From the NCBI GenBank assembly GCA_930367205.1, contig OV884011.1, positions 84,925,474-84,989,473 of the forward strand: DNA of 64,000 nucleotides, written 5' to 3'. Shown here one piece after another: positions 21,838 to 34,182 of the stretch (the first letter of the stretch is position 1; each line of letters opens with the position of its first letter). Source of the stretch: Acanthosoma haemorrhoidale. Its lineage: Eukaryota > Arthropoda > Insecta > Hemiptera > Acanthosomatidae. The notes under the pieces were generated by a model. That model was not told where the DNA came from and ran no database searches. It worked only from the letters and a program-made list of their open reading frames with translations. The position numbers and the translations under genes are program-made.

Positions 21838-21930
21838 ATATAATACATATTATATATTCCCAACAATAGAGTACATATTATATATTGCCAACAATAGAAT
21901 ATATGTTATATATATATTACCAACACTATA
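21838..21930. repeat. Short tandem repeat, about 30-bp unit, 3 copies
   Basis: Three successive units share the pattern ACATATTATATATTxCCAACAATAG: about 21842-21870, 21871-21898, and a more diverged third copy to about 21930. AT-rich minisatellite without coding content. Confidence 0.6.
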
Positions 21931-21985
21931 ACACGATACTGTTTCTGGAATCAATTCTTACTAAGTCTTTTAGCTTGTTATTTTA

Positions 21986-22009
21986 TAATATACACATATG
22001 TGTATATTA
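21986..22009. repeat. Perfect 24-bp palindrome
   Basis: TAATATACACAT followed by its exact reverse complement ATGTGTATATTA. It lies about 55 bp after the tandem repeat. It may be chance in AT-rich DNA or a cruciform-prone spot. Confidence 0.6.
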
Positions 22010-25000
22010 GTTCAGGAAACGAAGGTCAAAATATGATGGTTTGAAAAAAAAAATGACGTGGTTCTGAAATTTGGTACTGTTGTTGGGGGGAGTGCAAGGG
22101 GGGGGGGGCTCGTCTTGAAGCTTTGTTTTTTGTTATGTTTTTCTTAAACATCATGCAAACTAGATGGTTCAACCCCTGGTTATTTGATCTGGGGAAAAAC
22201 TATCGCAGGCTACTAAGCCTGAGGTTAGTGGAAAACAGAGCGAACGAGTAATTTTCAACAACTGGAAAACAGTTGTGAGCTTTCACGAAGTTGGTCAAAA
22301 AATCTTAAATGAAACATGGTATTCATCAAGATGTTGGGATGAAGGAAAGTGGTTGAGAATTATATGAACCGCTGCTGCTATATATATAATAAGAGACGAT
22401 GTCTAATCGCAGGGATATGAGACTAACAATTACCAACCAACAGCCAACCGTTTTGACAATACTGAAGATATAGCCAAAATGAAGGTAGAAAAACATGCAT
22501 GCTGATATTTGATTTACAAGGGTAAATCAACATTGGTGAATTTTTTTCAAATAAAACCCATCCAGATAAGAAAATCTCTGACGTCTTTTATAAAATCTTC
22601 ATCAACGCCACACAATGTTTCTCAAGCAAGTGAAAATATGATCCTTACAACCTAGAGAGCCCTGATCTCATCATTCACTGGTATTTTGTATTTCTTGTCA
22701 TCGATCAAGCTGAACAACGATCTTGCATCACTTCCTCCAAAAAACGGCATGTCAGTACAACACTCATTCAGGATCTATTTACAAGTCCAAGATTAATAAC
22801 CACTTGTTACCAGAGCAGTGATGATAAATCATTGAATCCCCTTATAAAGAATGGAACATGTATCAACGGAATTTTGTATAGGTAGAACGTATTGATAATT
22901 CACTAGTTTGCGAGAGAAAATTACCTTTAACCCCCCCCCCCTCGTACTAACCCCCACCCTCAGAAACGGGATAGTATGTTTTACAGGACGAACCCTCCAA
23001 CAACTGCACCAAACTTCAGAACTACATATGTTTTTTTCTTCGTTGCCTTGACTATATATTGAAGTCATGTTTGATACACCACTCAATTAAGGTCTTTGCT
23101 AAGGTTACAAAAACGATATGAATGACAGTTTTAATGACATTTTGTAATAATAGTCCGTAAAAGCCAATCCATATAATGCATACCAGTATATAATACATGA
23201 TTCAATACCCTATTTAACATGATTCGAAAATATTTACTTTTGTTTTTAGCATCTGTGGCATATTAGGTAAAACTTCCGTGCCAAAAAGCATCCCTTTACC
23301 TAAAACTGTTGTGGGAAAAGAAATGGCGAATGAACTTATGAAGAAAGCTTTAATGACTTTGAGTGACTATAATCCACTTCACCCCCAATAAAAATTACTC
23401 ATGATTATTCAGGATCATTTAATATAATAATTAAAGATTTTATTGATTGTAAATATTTTTAATTTTATACATTACTGAATATAAAAGAAAATTCTTTATT
23501 TTGTTATTAACAATGAATTTATTTATGACCTTACAATATTTGATAGGGGGTCGGCTTTAGTTTTAGTAGCATCAGATCAGCAAATGGAAGTACCCTGCAC
23601 TAATAGCATTCCTCTAAATAAATTAATTTTTGAGTGGATCAAAAGTTGCAAACCCGACAATAATGACAGCTTATTTACTTGGTATGATTTTTACTACCTT
23701 AAGAAGGGGACTGCTTTACTGGACAAATGCCAGCGCATACACGCAAACGGAGTCATGATTTAAAAAAAAAATCCAAATAAATATGCTGTAGCAGCCCAGC
23801 CTGGCCTTAGTGGTTTAGAAGCAGCTTGGGCTTACGTTTTCATGTTGCCGTTTAGTTTTTTCATGATTAAAGATATTATTATTAAGTATCTCTTAAGTAG
23901 TTAATTCTTCCTTTATGTGTATAACCTGATGGAACATCTCATTTTATTTAAAGCAAAATTTATAAAACTTAGACAAGCTAAGTCCTTCTCAACTTTACAA
24001 TATTTTAACTTTACAAATTGATCTATTCTCATGAATTTATCAACCATGAATTTATTATAAACAAATAAAATTGAGTCGTAAAGTGAGAAACGTGGATGTA
24101 GCAACCTTACTTAAATAGATACAAATATATTAGTGTTTTAGATGAGTTATATTTCCCACATAACCAATTGGAAATAACTGAAGATGACAGCTTAGAGCTG
24201 TCGAAAGCGCTATTAAAGAAGAAGTTATAAGTTGTGGAAAGATAATAAAACTATTTTATAACATGAATTTAAATGCCTATACGTAAAGTAGGTAGAGATA
24301 AAGTTGTGAGCACGATATTAATGACTTTTTGTAATTCCACTAAAGTCCCACACCATATTGAATATTATTAATTAGGGCGTACTCAAAACTATTTATTTAA
24401 TAATTCTTAATTTTATTTTAAGGAGTTGAAAATACACACCTTGTCATGGTGTAATAGAATGTAACCTCTATATAGAATATTTTATTTATAGGTAGAACAG
24501 GGGAATCGCAATCTCCTTGATATACAGACAGTTAGATTCATTTAAAATATGAAGATCCCTGAAGCTCTAAAAGGTCCAGATATAAATAAAACAGCTGACT
24601 GATATCTAAAGACTTATACATTGTTCTTTGAATGGGTCTTTGTCTCGGAGCAGTAGTGATAATCATTCATTCATGTAAACAATCGACGTTTGAATGAGGT
24701 GATTCAGTAATTAATAAGTTGATACAATGATCATTAAGTAGCTTTACCATTTTTTGTTTCATGATATATCATGGAGTTGTTTAATTTATTTAGTATTTGT
24801 CTAGTTACCAATTCTTTGTTTTAAACCTTCTTACCTTCTGAGCTTTGACTGACAAAGCTTAAGAGTCGGAACGACGAGACCGAATTTTTTCTCTTCAGGT
24901 ATAATAAACATCGAGATGTAAACTGTTAAAAACATTTACCTATGTTTATCTCAATGGGAAGTGTACAACAGTGTAGAGAGAGTAACAGAGCACTGATGTA

Positions 25001-27360
25001 ATATGGTTCCTAGCTATAGCTGCTCGCGAACATTGTCTTGGGGATTTGTTTATAACATCATTAAAATGACAGTTATTTCTATTATTGTTTTCTATTATTA
25101 CTCTTCGTATGTACATTTTCCTTTTACCTTATTCGTTTTATGTGCATGTGATGTTTATGCGGTGCATTCACCTTCATATTCATAGTCATAGAATAAAAAA
25201 GAAATAAAACATGTTTACTGTATAAATATTGGCGTAGAGAGGTTATAAACAGGGTAGGTTTATGACGAGTCAGTAACCTAAACGTTTTGGTGAAACCTTT
25301 TGATTTTGGATATTTTGTTAAATATTTTACATAATGTAAATCTGAACCTGATTAAAATTTACTTAATTCTGTATGTTATTCAAAACCAAACAATTCTTCT
25401 CTCATAGTTTCAGGGGACTTTTCAGTTTGATAATATTAAGGATGTAACGCGAAAATGTATTAAAATTAACTGTACTGACCTCAGTTGTTAACCCTGGGCT
25501 ACTTGTAGGTGATCATGCCTTGACAGTCCGCTATTTGTGGTGGGTCGAGCTGAAATCCCACTGACACAAATCCTCGATACACATGAAGTGAACGAACACT
25601 CGAGACCGCTACACGGGACAGCCGCACAAGAAGCACTGATGACTGATAGTGTCCTCGAGGTATCAGCAGAGGTGGGGACTGACCTGTTCTGCTTGATATG
25701 ACACACCTGCTGCCTGCTGGTAGCAGCTATTCTGTCTTTGCCTGCTGGTAGCAGCCAACAGCTAAAAGTCCTCCATACCTACAAAACGGGACTGTGCTCC
25801 TGGAAGTGTTCCCCTCCTACCGATAGGTAGCGCTCAAGTCTCTCTCTTGCGACTTGTCTTCTGTCCAACCGTTTAAGTCTTCCCTGCTTTCATTTTATAT
25901 AGACTATCTTTCTCATTATTGTGAAATACATATCAGTAGTACGTGAATTACCTACGACATTTTATCGAATACTGTTTGTTTCTCATTGATTTTTAACTAA
26001 GTCGTATTATTTGAAATATTTATAAACCAGAGAAATAGCATAGAATGAGAAGAAACTATATCATGAAATACTTTTAGGACTGTGCAGGAATTTGGAAAAA
26101 CTACTATTTACCAAAAATCTCATCTTATTTTTAATTGCTAATTGTTCTCTTTAAATTGTAAAAATTTTTAATAGCTAAAATATTAATAAAAAAAACTATT
26201 AAAATTGGCCGGAACGACATTAAATTCGTCATTTTTTTTTGGGAGTATCTCAAGGAAATTATTTTTGTGTCACCGACTTAATGTTTTCTTAACCGTGCTG
26301 AAAAAAAACCCACTATTTTTAATACTAACTAAGTTTTGAGCCGTAACTTAAGATATGTTAAAATTTGGTGAAACACGCCGGACATTTTCACGTTTTATTT
26401 TTTTTTTCAATACTTCGCCTTATTGTAATTTAACGAACACATAATCAGTTTACTTTGAGGTGTTGTGGAATATTCCTTTAACATTTCTAATGTATTGATT
26501 TACTTTTACCGACCGCTGATGACAGAATGTAATGAATTACAAGCGGGAGAAAAATGAATGCTTCGAAGCTGTATAGAATTAGAGCCTCTTATTAAACAGT
26601 CTTCAGGGTTGGCAACTATTTCACCCAAGGATGGGTTCTCTCAACATTTTTTTCTGTTAGATTATTGATTTTTAGTTTCATACTGTCTTAAATTTGTTAT
26701 AAACTACATATATATTTTGGATTTTCATCTTCTAAATCTAATTTTTTACTGAAATATATGCATTATTATTCGGGGTGTTATTAAAAATACATTTAAAATT
26801 TCAGATAAGGTTGCATCATTTTTAACACCACTATACGGACAGACAAAAGTTGATTGTTTTGTTACCTGTTTGAAAATTAAGTTTGTTCCTTTGTTTTTTT
26901 TTGTTTTGTCGTTTTGTACTCAAATACTCTATCTATTCCACAGCGTTCAATTAACGGTAACAAATATTCTGTCTGTTTCTAAGGTAATCGGGTCTTGTGA
27001 CAATAGGTTCCGAAATAAAGCTGTTCTTAGTTTTTTCCAAGGTGGCGGTTTGTTCTTCACTCCAGAGAAAAGGTTTTCCTTTTTCGAGAAGCTTAGGTAA
27101 GGGTCTATTTTTGTCCACAAAATTAGGTTTTAACTTGTGCTACAAATATGTCACATTTTTAGGTCCAGAATATTGTGGAAGTGATCATACTTTTCCAGTG
27201 TTTACCTTTATCTTTCTGTTATTCTACCTTTACATTACTTTGTTTTATCTTTAAGATTTTTAGAATGCCTTATTTTAGATCATATTTGTAAATATTAAGT
27301 TTCAATTTCTTTTCTTTATAATTTTTTGTAAATAGTTAGATCTTCTAATAAATTATTTCT

Positions 27361-27405
<45 letters not shown>

Positions 27406-28256
27406 CTTATTTTTTTGTATATTCTATTTTTTTTTTGCTTGTTAATGTTGTAAATATTTCTTCTGTAAATAGATTTGCATGAAAATATAATGCTACTTGC
27501 TTTACATCTTCACCAAGCATTTATCCTCTGAACTGAGCAGGGCATATGGGTATGTCGTTCTGATGTAAGTATACAGTATTTTCCTCGATGGTAGGTGGCT
27601 TAAAGCCTGGCGTTCAACATGATTTCTATTCGATTGAAATTTAGATTTTTAAAATTAAATATCTGCATAACGTTCTCAGCACACTTTCATGAAAGAAGCA
27701 GAAAATGTTGTCTCATTAGTTATGGTTCAGATTACAGGTTAATTTAACAACCTACAGCATTGGTCTGTATTCCTGCAGCTTTTTTTCCCCAATGATAAAA
27801 TTTTCTGAGAAAATAACAATAGCCACTATTTTTAAATGAACTAATACATAAACCCTATTTTATCTTCATAGGAGTCTATATTAATTACATTAAATAGTGG
27901 AGAAAAACTTATATTTAAGATAATAAAGTAATAGTTTTTGGGTAAACATATAAACGAGGTGCAGTTCCAATAAAAAGTTGGTACTCATTTTACCAACAAA
28001 TCAACTGTATATATGTTTTTGGAGAGTTAATTCTACGGTTTCCTGTACTAATTCAAGACCAGTCTTCAACGAACAGGAGAAAGTATTTTGATGTCCTAGC
28101 ATTTTGATGCTGAACTGAAAACGATATCCATTACTGCGTGGATAGATTTGTATCAGAAGATATTGTGTCTTGTTTGCAAGACAATTATGAACCTCAATGG
28201 TTTGAGTTGCATACATTGATGTGTCGCAAGACATACATGTACATGCACGAACAAGA
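22010..28256. other. Long stretch without a recognisable gene
   Basis: AT-rich with C or G homopolymers (22097-22108, 22930-22941). About 25485-25870 is a GC-richer island holding a 17-bp direct repeat TGCCTGCTGGTAGCAGC at 25711-25727 and 25739-25755. A minus-strand 72-codon ORF (25488-25706) there has no recognisable domain. An AT microsatellite lies at 27363-27402. ORFs at 26870-27254 are T-rich and look spurious. Confidence 0.35.
27363..27402. repeat. (AT)n microsatellite
   Basis: About 20 AT dinucleotides without interruption. Confidence 0.9.
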
Positions 28257-28329
28257 GCCGAAATAGCTCAGTTGGGAGAGCGTTAGACTGAAGATCTAAA
28301 GGTCCCTGGTTCGATCCCGGGTTTCGGCA
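28257..28329 (+). tRNA. tRNA-Phe (anticodon GAA)
   Basis: 73 nt with a complete cloverleaf. The acceptor GCCGAAA pairs with TTTCGGC, the discriminator is A, the D-loop contains TTGGGA, the anticodon loop ACTGAAGAT gives GAA, and the T-arm carries TTCGATC. The internal Pol III A box (TAGCTCAGTTGG) and B box (GGTTCGATCCC) are canonical. No intron is present and CCA is not encoded, as expected in eukaryotes. It is followed after four nucleotides by a T12 terminator. Its 3' end matches the primer binding site of the Gypsy element at 62 kb. It looks functional. Confidence 0.97.
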
Positions 28330-28333
28330 ATAG

Positions 28334-28345
28334 TTTTTTTTTTTT
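28334..28345 (+). terminator. Pol III terminator of tRNA-Phe
   Basis: Run of twelve T residues starting 5 nt after the tRNA-Phe 3' end. Confidence 0.85.
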
Positions 28346-31137
28346 AATATTTTTGTTATTATTATCAATTATTTTATTTTTTATTGGTTATTTTTATTAA
28401 ATAATTACACCACTGAGTCATTTATTTATTAGTTCTAAAGTTAAGCACGCTGAATATTTCAATTATTTATATATTTAGTTAAAATTAACCTCGTAATACT
28501 ACATCAAATACATTAAATAATTATTATAGATTTAAATATATATAATCTAGATAATGCAATACAAATTTAACAAGTCTATCAATGGGAGACATAAAACTGT
28601 TTTAATAAATAATTTAAAAAAAGTATTTTATTAAGAAATTATACTGGTAGATCCAAAGACCAAACTTTTTTTTATTATTTAAAAGATTTGTTTTAAATTT
28701 TTACCAAATAAATTTCATTTACATCAATTATATTTGTATATATACAAACGAAATAAAATACGTGAAACGTTAAGAAACAATATCGGGAAATATTAACAGG
28801 CTCTACGTGAATTTTTTAAATATTTATTTTAATAATCTATTTGCCTAACCACCTTGGTCACTTAAAATTGCTCTTTCTACAAATTAAATCAGAAGCAAAC
28901 AGGTGAAGACATAAGGGTTTCTTGTGGTTTGAATGTTTTTTATTTTTTCCTCCATTCATTATTGTCTTGTTTATTACTGAAGAAAACATTACAGCGTTAA
29001 TTATTAAATCGCTTCTGACCACTGATTTTAAAAGTTACTAAAATAATTCTCTTTTTGACGTTTAATTTTTGTTGTTTTTCAGACCTCCTGGCACTGCATT
29101 GTAATGAAAACCTAATTAGAATATTTGAATGTCTTCCAGAATAAATTTCACATTGCTTGAATCTGCCTGAAATTCAGAGGTCATACACTACTATATGCTA
29201 TCTCTGACATTTAAAAGCCATTGTATTAATTATATCATACCTTCTCGATAACAAATGAGATTGCTTTAATTTTTAGCACTATCAGTGCATCAATAAGAAC
29301 TATCGTGCAAAATGTCAGGCTCCACCATAATTGGACTAACGAATACTGAAAAATGGGTGACAAAAGTTGAAATGATTTTAAACGAATTTAGGTAATTATA
29401 GTTCTCTAGTCCTATGCAATACGAAAATTATTTTTCAGGACGGGTAATCAAATAAAACTTCTATATAAAATATAATGTTTATGAATCAGTCATAATCTTC
29501 AGCAGCAGTTTCGGGTTTTGAATGAAAAAAATAAACTAACCCTAGATATAAATAAAAAACACTTGCTAGATATTATTTAATAAAACTGCTGACATCTTTA
29601 AATACATCAGCATTGTTCTATGGATGGTCATTGCTTTGAAACATTAGTAAATACGCATTCACTGTTGAGGGCAAGTAAACATTCAAAGTTAGAAATGAAG
29701 TCATTTGATAATTACTGGTGAAAAAATAAGGTTTGATATTTTGTAAAAACTCAAATGAACCCCTTAAAGGGGGTTAATTAAAAAACCGATCATTCTGCTC
29801 CCAGGAGCGATGAGTGGACCTCTACTCTTCCGTATTTTTTATGATACAAATGTATTGAATTGATTATTAATGTATAGATAGTCGCGTTAAGGATTCGTTG
29901 ATGACCCAGGTCTTTACGAGTTTCCTGTTTATGCTTGAGGCATAAAATTTTACTTCGGCATCCCATCAGTAATTGGGAAGTCGTAAAGCATATCAAGACA
30001 TGAGTAACTGTCATTAATTAGTTTAAAAAAAACCCATATTTTTCTATCATTTTGAGTAAGGTATGAAATTAAAGGTTAACAATATGTAATTGTTGCTTAT
30101 ATTTCAATTGATGCTTTAAGTCTATAAACACAAAACTCATGCTATTAACAACGTTTTGCCAACATTATCTCAACCAATAATTCTTGTGGAGGAATGGCGT
30201 GGCAGTTTCAATTGAAAACCTCGATGGTGCTAAAAACTAATCCAGCAACGTGAGAAATCATGAAGGGCCATATAAAAACTAAATTATTAAAAAAAAATTA
30301 AATATTTTCTAAAGTGAAATATTATTTTTAACAAAACCCTTATTTGTCATCAGGAACGTAGTTTGCAATCCAGTTTTATATAGATAGATGACAGTTTGCC
30401 TGACAATTTTACTTGATGCTCCAGAGATGCTGAAATACAAACAACCTTAATAAAAGTTGAATACAAACTAATCATAATAAATAATATGTGAATTAATCAA
30501 TTATTTGAAATTAAAAATTATGTATTTTCCAAAACGTTCTCTTAATTGTGCGAATGGTCGCACTTGAAGTGAATTTTATTAACTCATTTTATACTTATAC
30601 GTTTCTTATTTTGAATGTAAAATGAACAGGGACTAATGCTGTTCATGAATAATTTAATTTATGTGCCGGTAATTTTGTTCTCGAGGGACGTGGTACTATT
30701 ATTATTAGTTGAGTTAAAGTAGGTTAGTGCTGTTATGATCTTATAGGCGGGAGCAATTGATGAGGAAAACGACCTCCAGGCGAAGGAAAGTGAACTGCTG
30801 TATTGAATAAATGATACAGAACCAATAGGGGAATTATAAAGTTCTGCCTGAGTGGACAGCAGGTACTTAACAGACTCATGATGCACTTCTTGTACTACTG
30901 TCTAGAGATGACATTTTGAAAAGGCAGCCAAATTAGTCTTTTTTATGGACTTCTTCGTGGTAGTCTCGGAATTTTTTCACATAAATATATTAGGTTGTCA
31001 CGAACGTTCTTCAGCATAAAACTAGTTTATTTCAAAAGTGTAAATATAATTATGTTGAAACTGTATCCGCTAGTTTTCGAACTGTCAGATACGAATCCTG
31101 GCCTACGTTCTCGAGTAATTCATTTTCATCGATGTAT
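28346..31137. other. No recognisable gene
   Basis: AT-rich DNA. ORFs such as 29790-30014 and 30659-30886 (minus) show no domains, and no repeated family was identified here. Confidence 0.35.
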
Positions 31138-31386
31138 AGGGTGTCCCAGAATTAACCATTTGTGCAGTAAAGTGCTGGCAACCCTAAAAAAAACGATTTG
31201 ACAGCTGACAGTTTAGGGTTAGTAAAAATAGAGCGTTACACGATAGAACAACGTGTCTTTATTGTTGAACATTATCTCAAAAATAATGAAAGTTTGGCGG
31301 CCGCAATTCGAAAATTTCATACAAAATATGGTCGGAATAGTGTTTTGACTTCGTCAACTGTGAAAAGATTAATTGAAAATTTTAGG
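31138..31386 (+). mobile_element. Truncated Tc1/mariner-type element, 5' end and transposase N-terminus
   Basis: Starts with the inverted-repeat end AGGGTGTCCCAGAATTAA preceded by TAT. A leader nearly identical to that at 52268-52380 and 53355-53470 follows (GACAGCTGACAGTTTAGGGTT). The translation then gives the helix-turn-helix part of a mariner-like transposase, with RYTIEQRVFIVEHYLKNN, SLAAAIRKFHTKYG and STVKRLIENFR. The start ATG seen in the 53 kb copy is ATA here, and about 20 nt of the leader are missing. Homology stops at 31386, where a LINE begins. No catalytic domain remains. Confidence 0.8.
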
Positions 31387-31387
31387 A

Positions 31388-31891
31388 TGAATAGAGCTAT
31401 GGGAGACTGAAAAAAAGTCGAACATCAAGCGTATCCAATTCTTTCAATCAAAATTCCAGGGAACAATAGCAAATGCCACTTATTACGTCAGAAACTAAAC
31501 ACTTCAGAACGATCTTAACATACCCTACTAAAGCGGTAGTGGCCTCATGAACTACTATTAATACGTGACAGTGGGAATCCTGGCAATGGCCAGTTTTTCC
31601 AACCATGACCTGAGCGTCTGTGGCTCTCGCGCTCTTAGTCTACCTCCACTGGCTCGTATCCAGTGACGCGTCTGATGGAGGAGCGTGGGGGACTTCCCAA
31701 GACTCCACTTCCTCTTTCGCATCCGAGGGAGGTGACAACCATGTGGATTTGGGTGATCTCTGGGCTGTTTGTAAATACCGTATGAATGAGCGAATGAATA
31801 AAAATTGTAAATATTGTATGAATGAGAACAGTTATCACAATTACTTATTGCCCAATAAGGCAGATTGTAATTTTATCACAATAAAGAATTA
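31388..31891 (+). mobile_element. 5'-truncated LINE family 2 copy
   Basis: Homologous on the plus strand to the minus-strand LINE at 50150-51995. It begins in the RT thumb region (GAATAGAGCTATGGG, AAAAAGTCGAACATC), runs through the C-terminal part with several stops and an internal gap, and ends with the family tail GGCAGATTGTAATTTTATC. A 70-codon ORF at 31198-31410 reads across the mariner-LINE junction and is chimeric. Confidence 0.75.
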
Positions 31892-33807
31892 ATATTAAGT
31901 GTAATTTATGTACATTAAGGACAAGATATTTGAAAATTGCAGTCATGAGCTTGTGCTTGTGAAGAAAAATGCAGCTATGAGATTCTAGAACACATGAGTA
32001 GCCCTAATGGAGGCAACACTTGAGAATAAAACTTGAGTATTTTACCTTGTAGTGCTGTGCAAGTTTTTCTTATTCAATTGAAGGTATTAAACATTTTTTA
32101 CTTATTATAGTATAAATTGACTTAAATAATTAGATCCACTCTATTAAAGTGGAATTCGTGGTTAGACGTGAATGGATATGAATGGATTGTTGGGATGGCG
32201 GCTTGAAAAAAAGGGAGATGTAAATTTTTTTATCAAATGGATTAGTTAAAACTGGAATTAATGGATAGCGTTTAAACTTACTGTCTATGGCTGCATCGGG
32301 CCCTGACGATCAGAAAAGTTGCTATACATAATGTGACAGTGTGAAGAGATTAGTGCAACATATAGCCTACGTAATGATATACATACGGGCGTCAATGACC
32401 GTTAAGGTTGACACGCCCTAAAACAAACAAACTAAATTAATGATTTGAATATAAAACAGTCGATCAGTTTGAATTCAAAGAATATGACCAATTGATAAAA
32501 CTAAAGTATCTGTAACAATAGAATATAAGATAGACTGTAAATAGGGTTTACAAGTTTTTGAAATAATACAAATACAGAATGAATGTTGACTACAGATATA
32601 TTCATTTTGTGAATGAATTGTTCTGATAAATAATGCCAATAAACACACTACAATATAAAACAAACGGGGAGTAGTGGATGGCGATAGATCTGGTGAAAAG
32701 GTTATCGGCACCTGGGCATTCCCACTGCCCAAGGTTAGACCGAGCCACTCATAATGCAGTGAAAGGCATGGTAGTCTCTGCTCATATCTTATTACATCTC
32801 TTCTTTTATCGTTGTTCAAATAACATAAAACAATATTAAAAATATTAATTTATTGGACATACAAACTAAAATAACTAACACAAGGTTGTTACAAAAATTC
32901 TTCTATTATATGAAAACACGGTTTGTCGACTTCGTAATTTAGATTGACTTATTCTCTATTAAATTATACATCTTCAGTCATTCATAGATTAAGCATCTTC
33001 ATTCACTTACCATTCCCCTACCATGTCAAAATAAGAAGAAAAAAATACTTTATTAGCGGGCAAAAAATGAGCCTACGACTACAACTGCAAAGTTTTTATT
33101 GATCTTGATAATGTTTCAGATTTCTGAACAACACACTCAATGATTTGCCACCAGACGTATAGTGTCCAATGCAGGAGCAAGGTATCGAATATGAAAAAAT
33201 CACTTCTTCGATAGTTTGACATGGTAGGGATGATATATCGCAACGCGAATGTGCGAAGAAAGAGATGTGATTCGCTTCCGTTTAACTGGAACAAAGGGTG
33301 GAGTGCGGTAAGACCAGCTGTTCGGTGGAAGGTAAAAGGGTAAAAGTACTCTATTAAATACGGCAACGCTTTGGTCAAAAGTTTCAATGCTGGGAATACC
33401 ATTCATCGAGTCCCCTCGATCAGGCCGCCAATCTTTTGTTGATATTGATGAATAATAGAATTAAAAGGCGAAAATTCGTATATGACAACTTCAGTATTAG
33501 CTATTTTAAATGGCTTCAAATGGCATCTTTGTTTATATTACTTACATATTTTAAAATAAACTAGTTTTATGTACAAGAAATTTAATAGCAGTTAAAATGT
33601 TTTGGTTTATAAGATCATTAATTGAACAATTACAATTTGTTTGTACAATCATTATTAATTTGGATGTAAGAATTCATTCGCATGTACAATTTCCATTCAT
33701 GCTATATATACATACACATTCTGCTAAGGAGCCCCACCCACCCCCACTCCCGAGGAAATTTTCTCAGCAAGCTGGTGGAAGAACCGGAAGCAGTGGAGCC
33801 CCCCTTG

Positions 33808-33810
<3 letters not shown>
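31892..33810. other. No recognisable gene
   Basis: AT-rich. ORFs at 32475-32819 and 33079-33402 (minus strand) have no recognisable domain, and no repeats were identified. Confidence 0.3.

Positions 33811-33842
<32 letters not shown>
33811..33842. repeat. (CT)16 microsatellite
   Basis: Sixteen uninterrupted CT units. They explain the Leu-Ser and Glu-Arg runs in the ORFs that cross them. Confidence 0.95.
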
Positions 33843-33845
<3 letters not shown>

Positions 33846-33951
33846 CTTTGCCATGAGGTGAAGACCTGAGTTAAGGCAAGAGAGCCACGGAGGCCCAAGA
33901 TATGAGTAAGGATAATGTTCAGTACCAGGAGCCCATAACTAACATATTTAT

Positions 33952-34182
33952 TTACAATATATCGCGTGGCCCCCACCGTTTTAGGTGACGAGGAGGATTG
34001 TAAGGATTAGTCTTATTAGATATGGAGATGACAAGAGAATTTCGAAGAGCGGATAGATTTTTGTGGAATTTGGAAAATCTTTGACAATTGACAAAATAAA
34101 ACACATTGAGCTGCATAAAGATATGTGAAACATTTAATAGGACACTGGAAATGTTGAATAAATAAATATAAAGAAAACCCAA
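33952..34182 (-). pseudogene. LINE family 2-related ORF2 C-terminal remnant
   Basis: The minus-strand translation ends with KTNPYNPPRHLKRWGPRD, which parallels a THPYNPPRRLKRxWPRD block near the end of the LINE at 50.15-51.99 kb. The preceding FHKNLSALRNSL also parallels FHSNLSNHPNPL there. It is a diverged fragment with no RT core. Confidence 0.6.

Noticed and set aside
33597..33976. ORFs rich in Leu-Ser or Glu-Arg repeats
   Set aside because: Produced by translation of the (CT)16 microsatellite.
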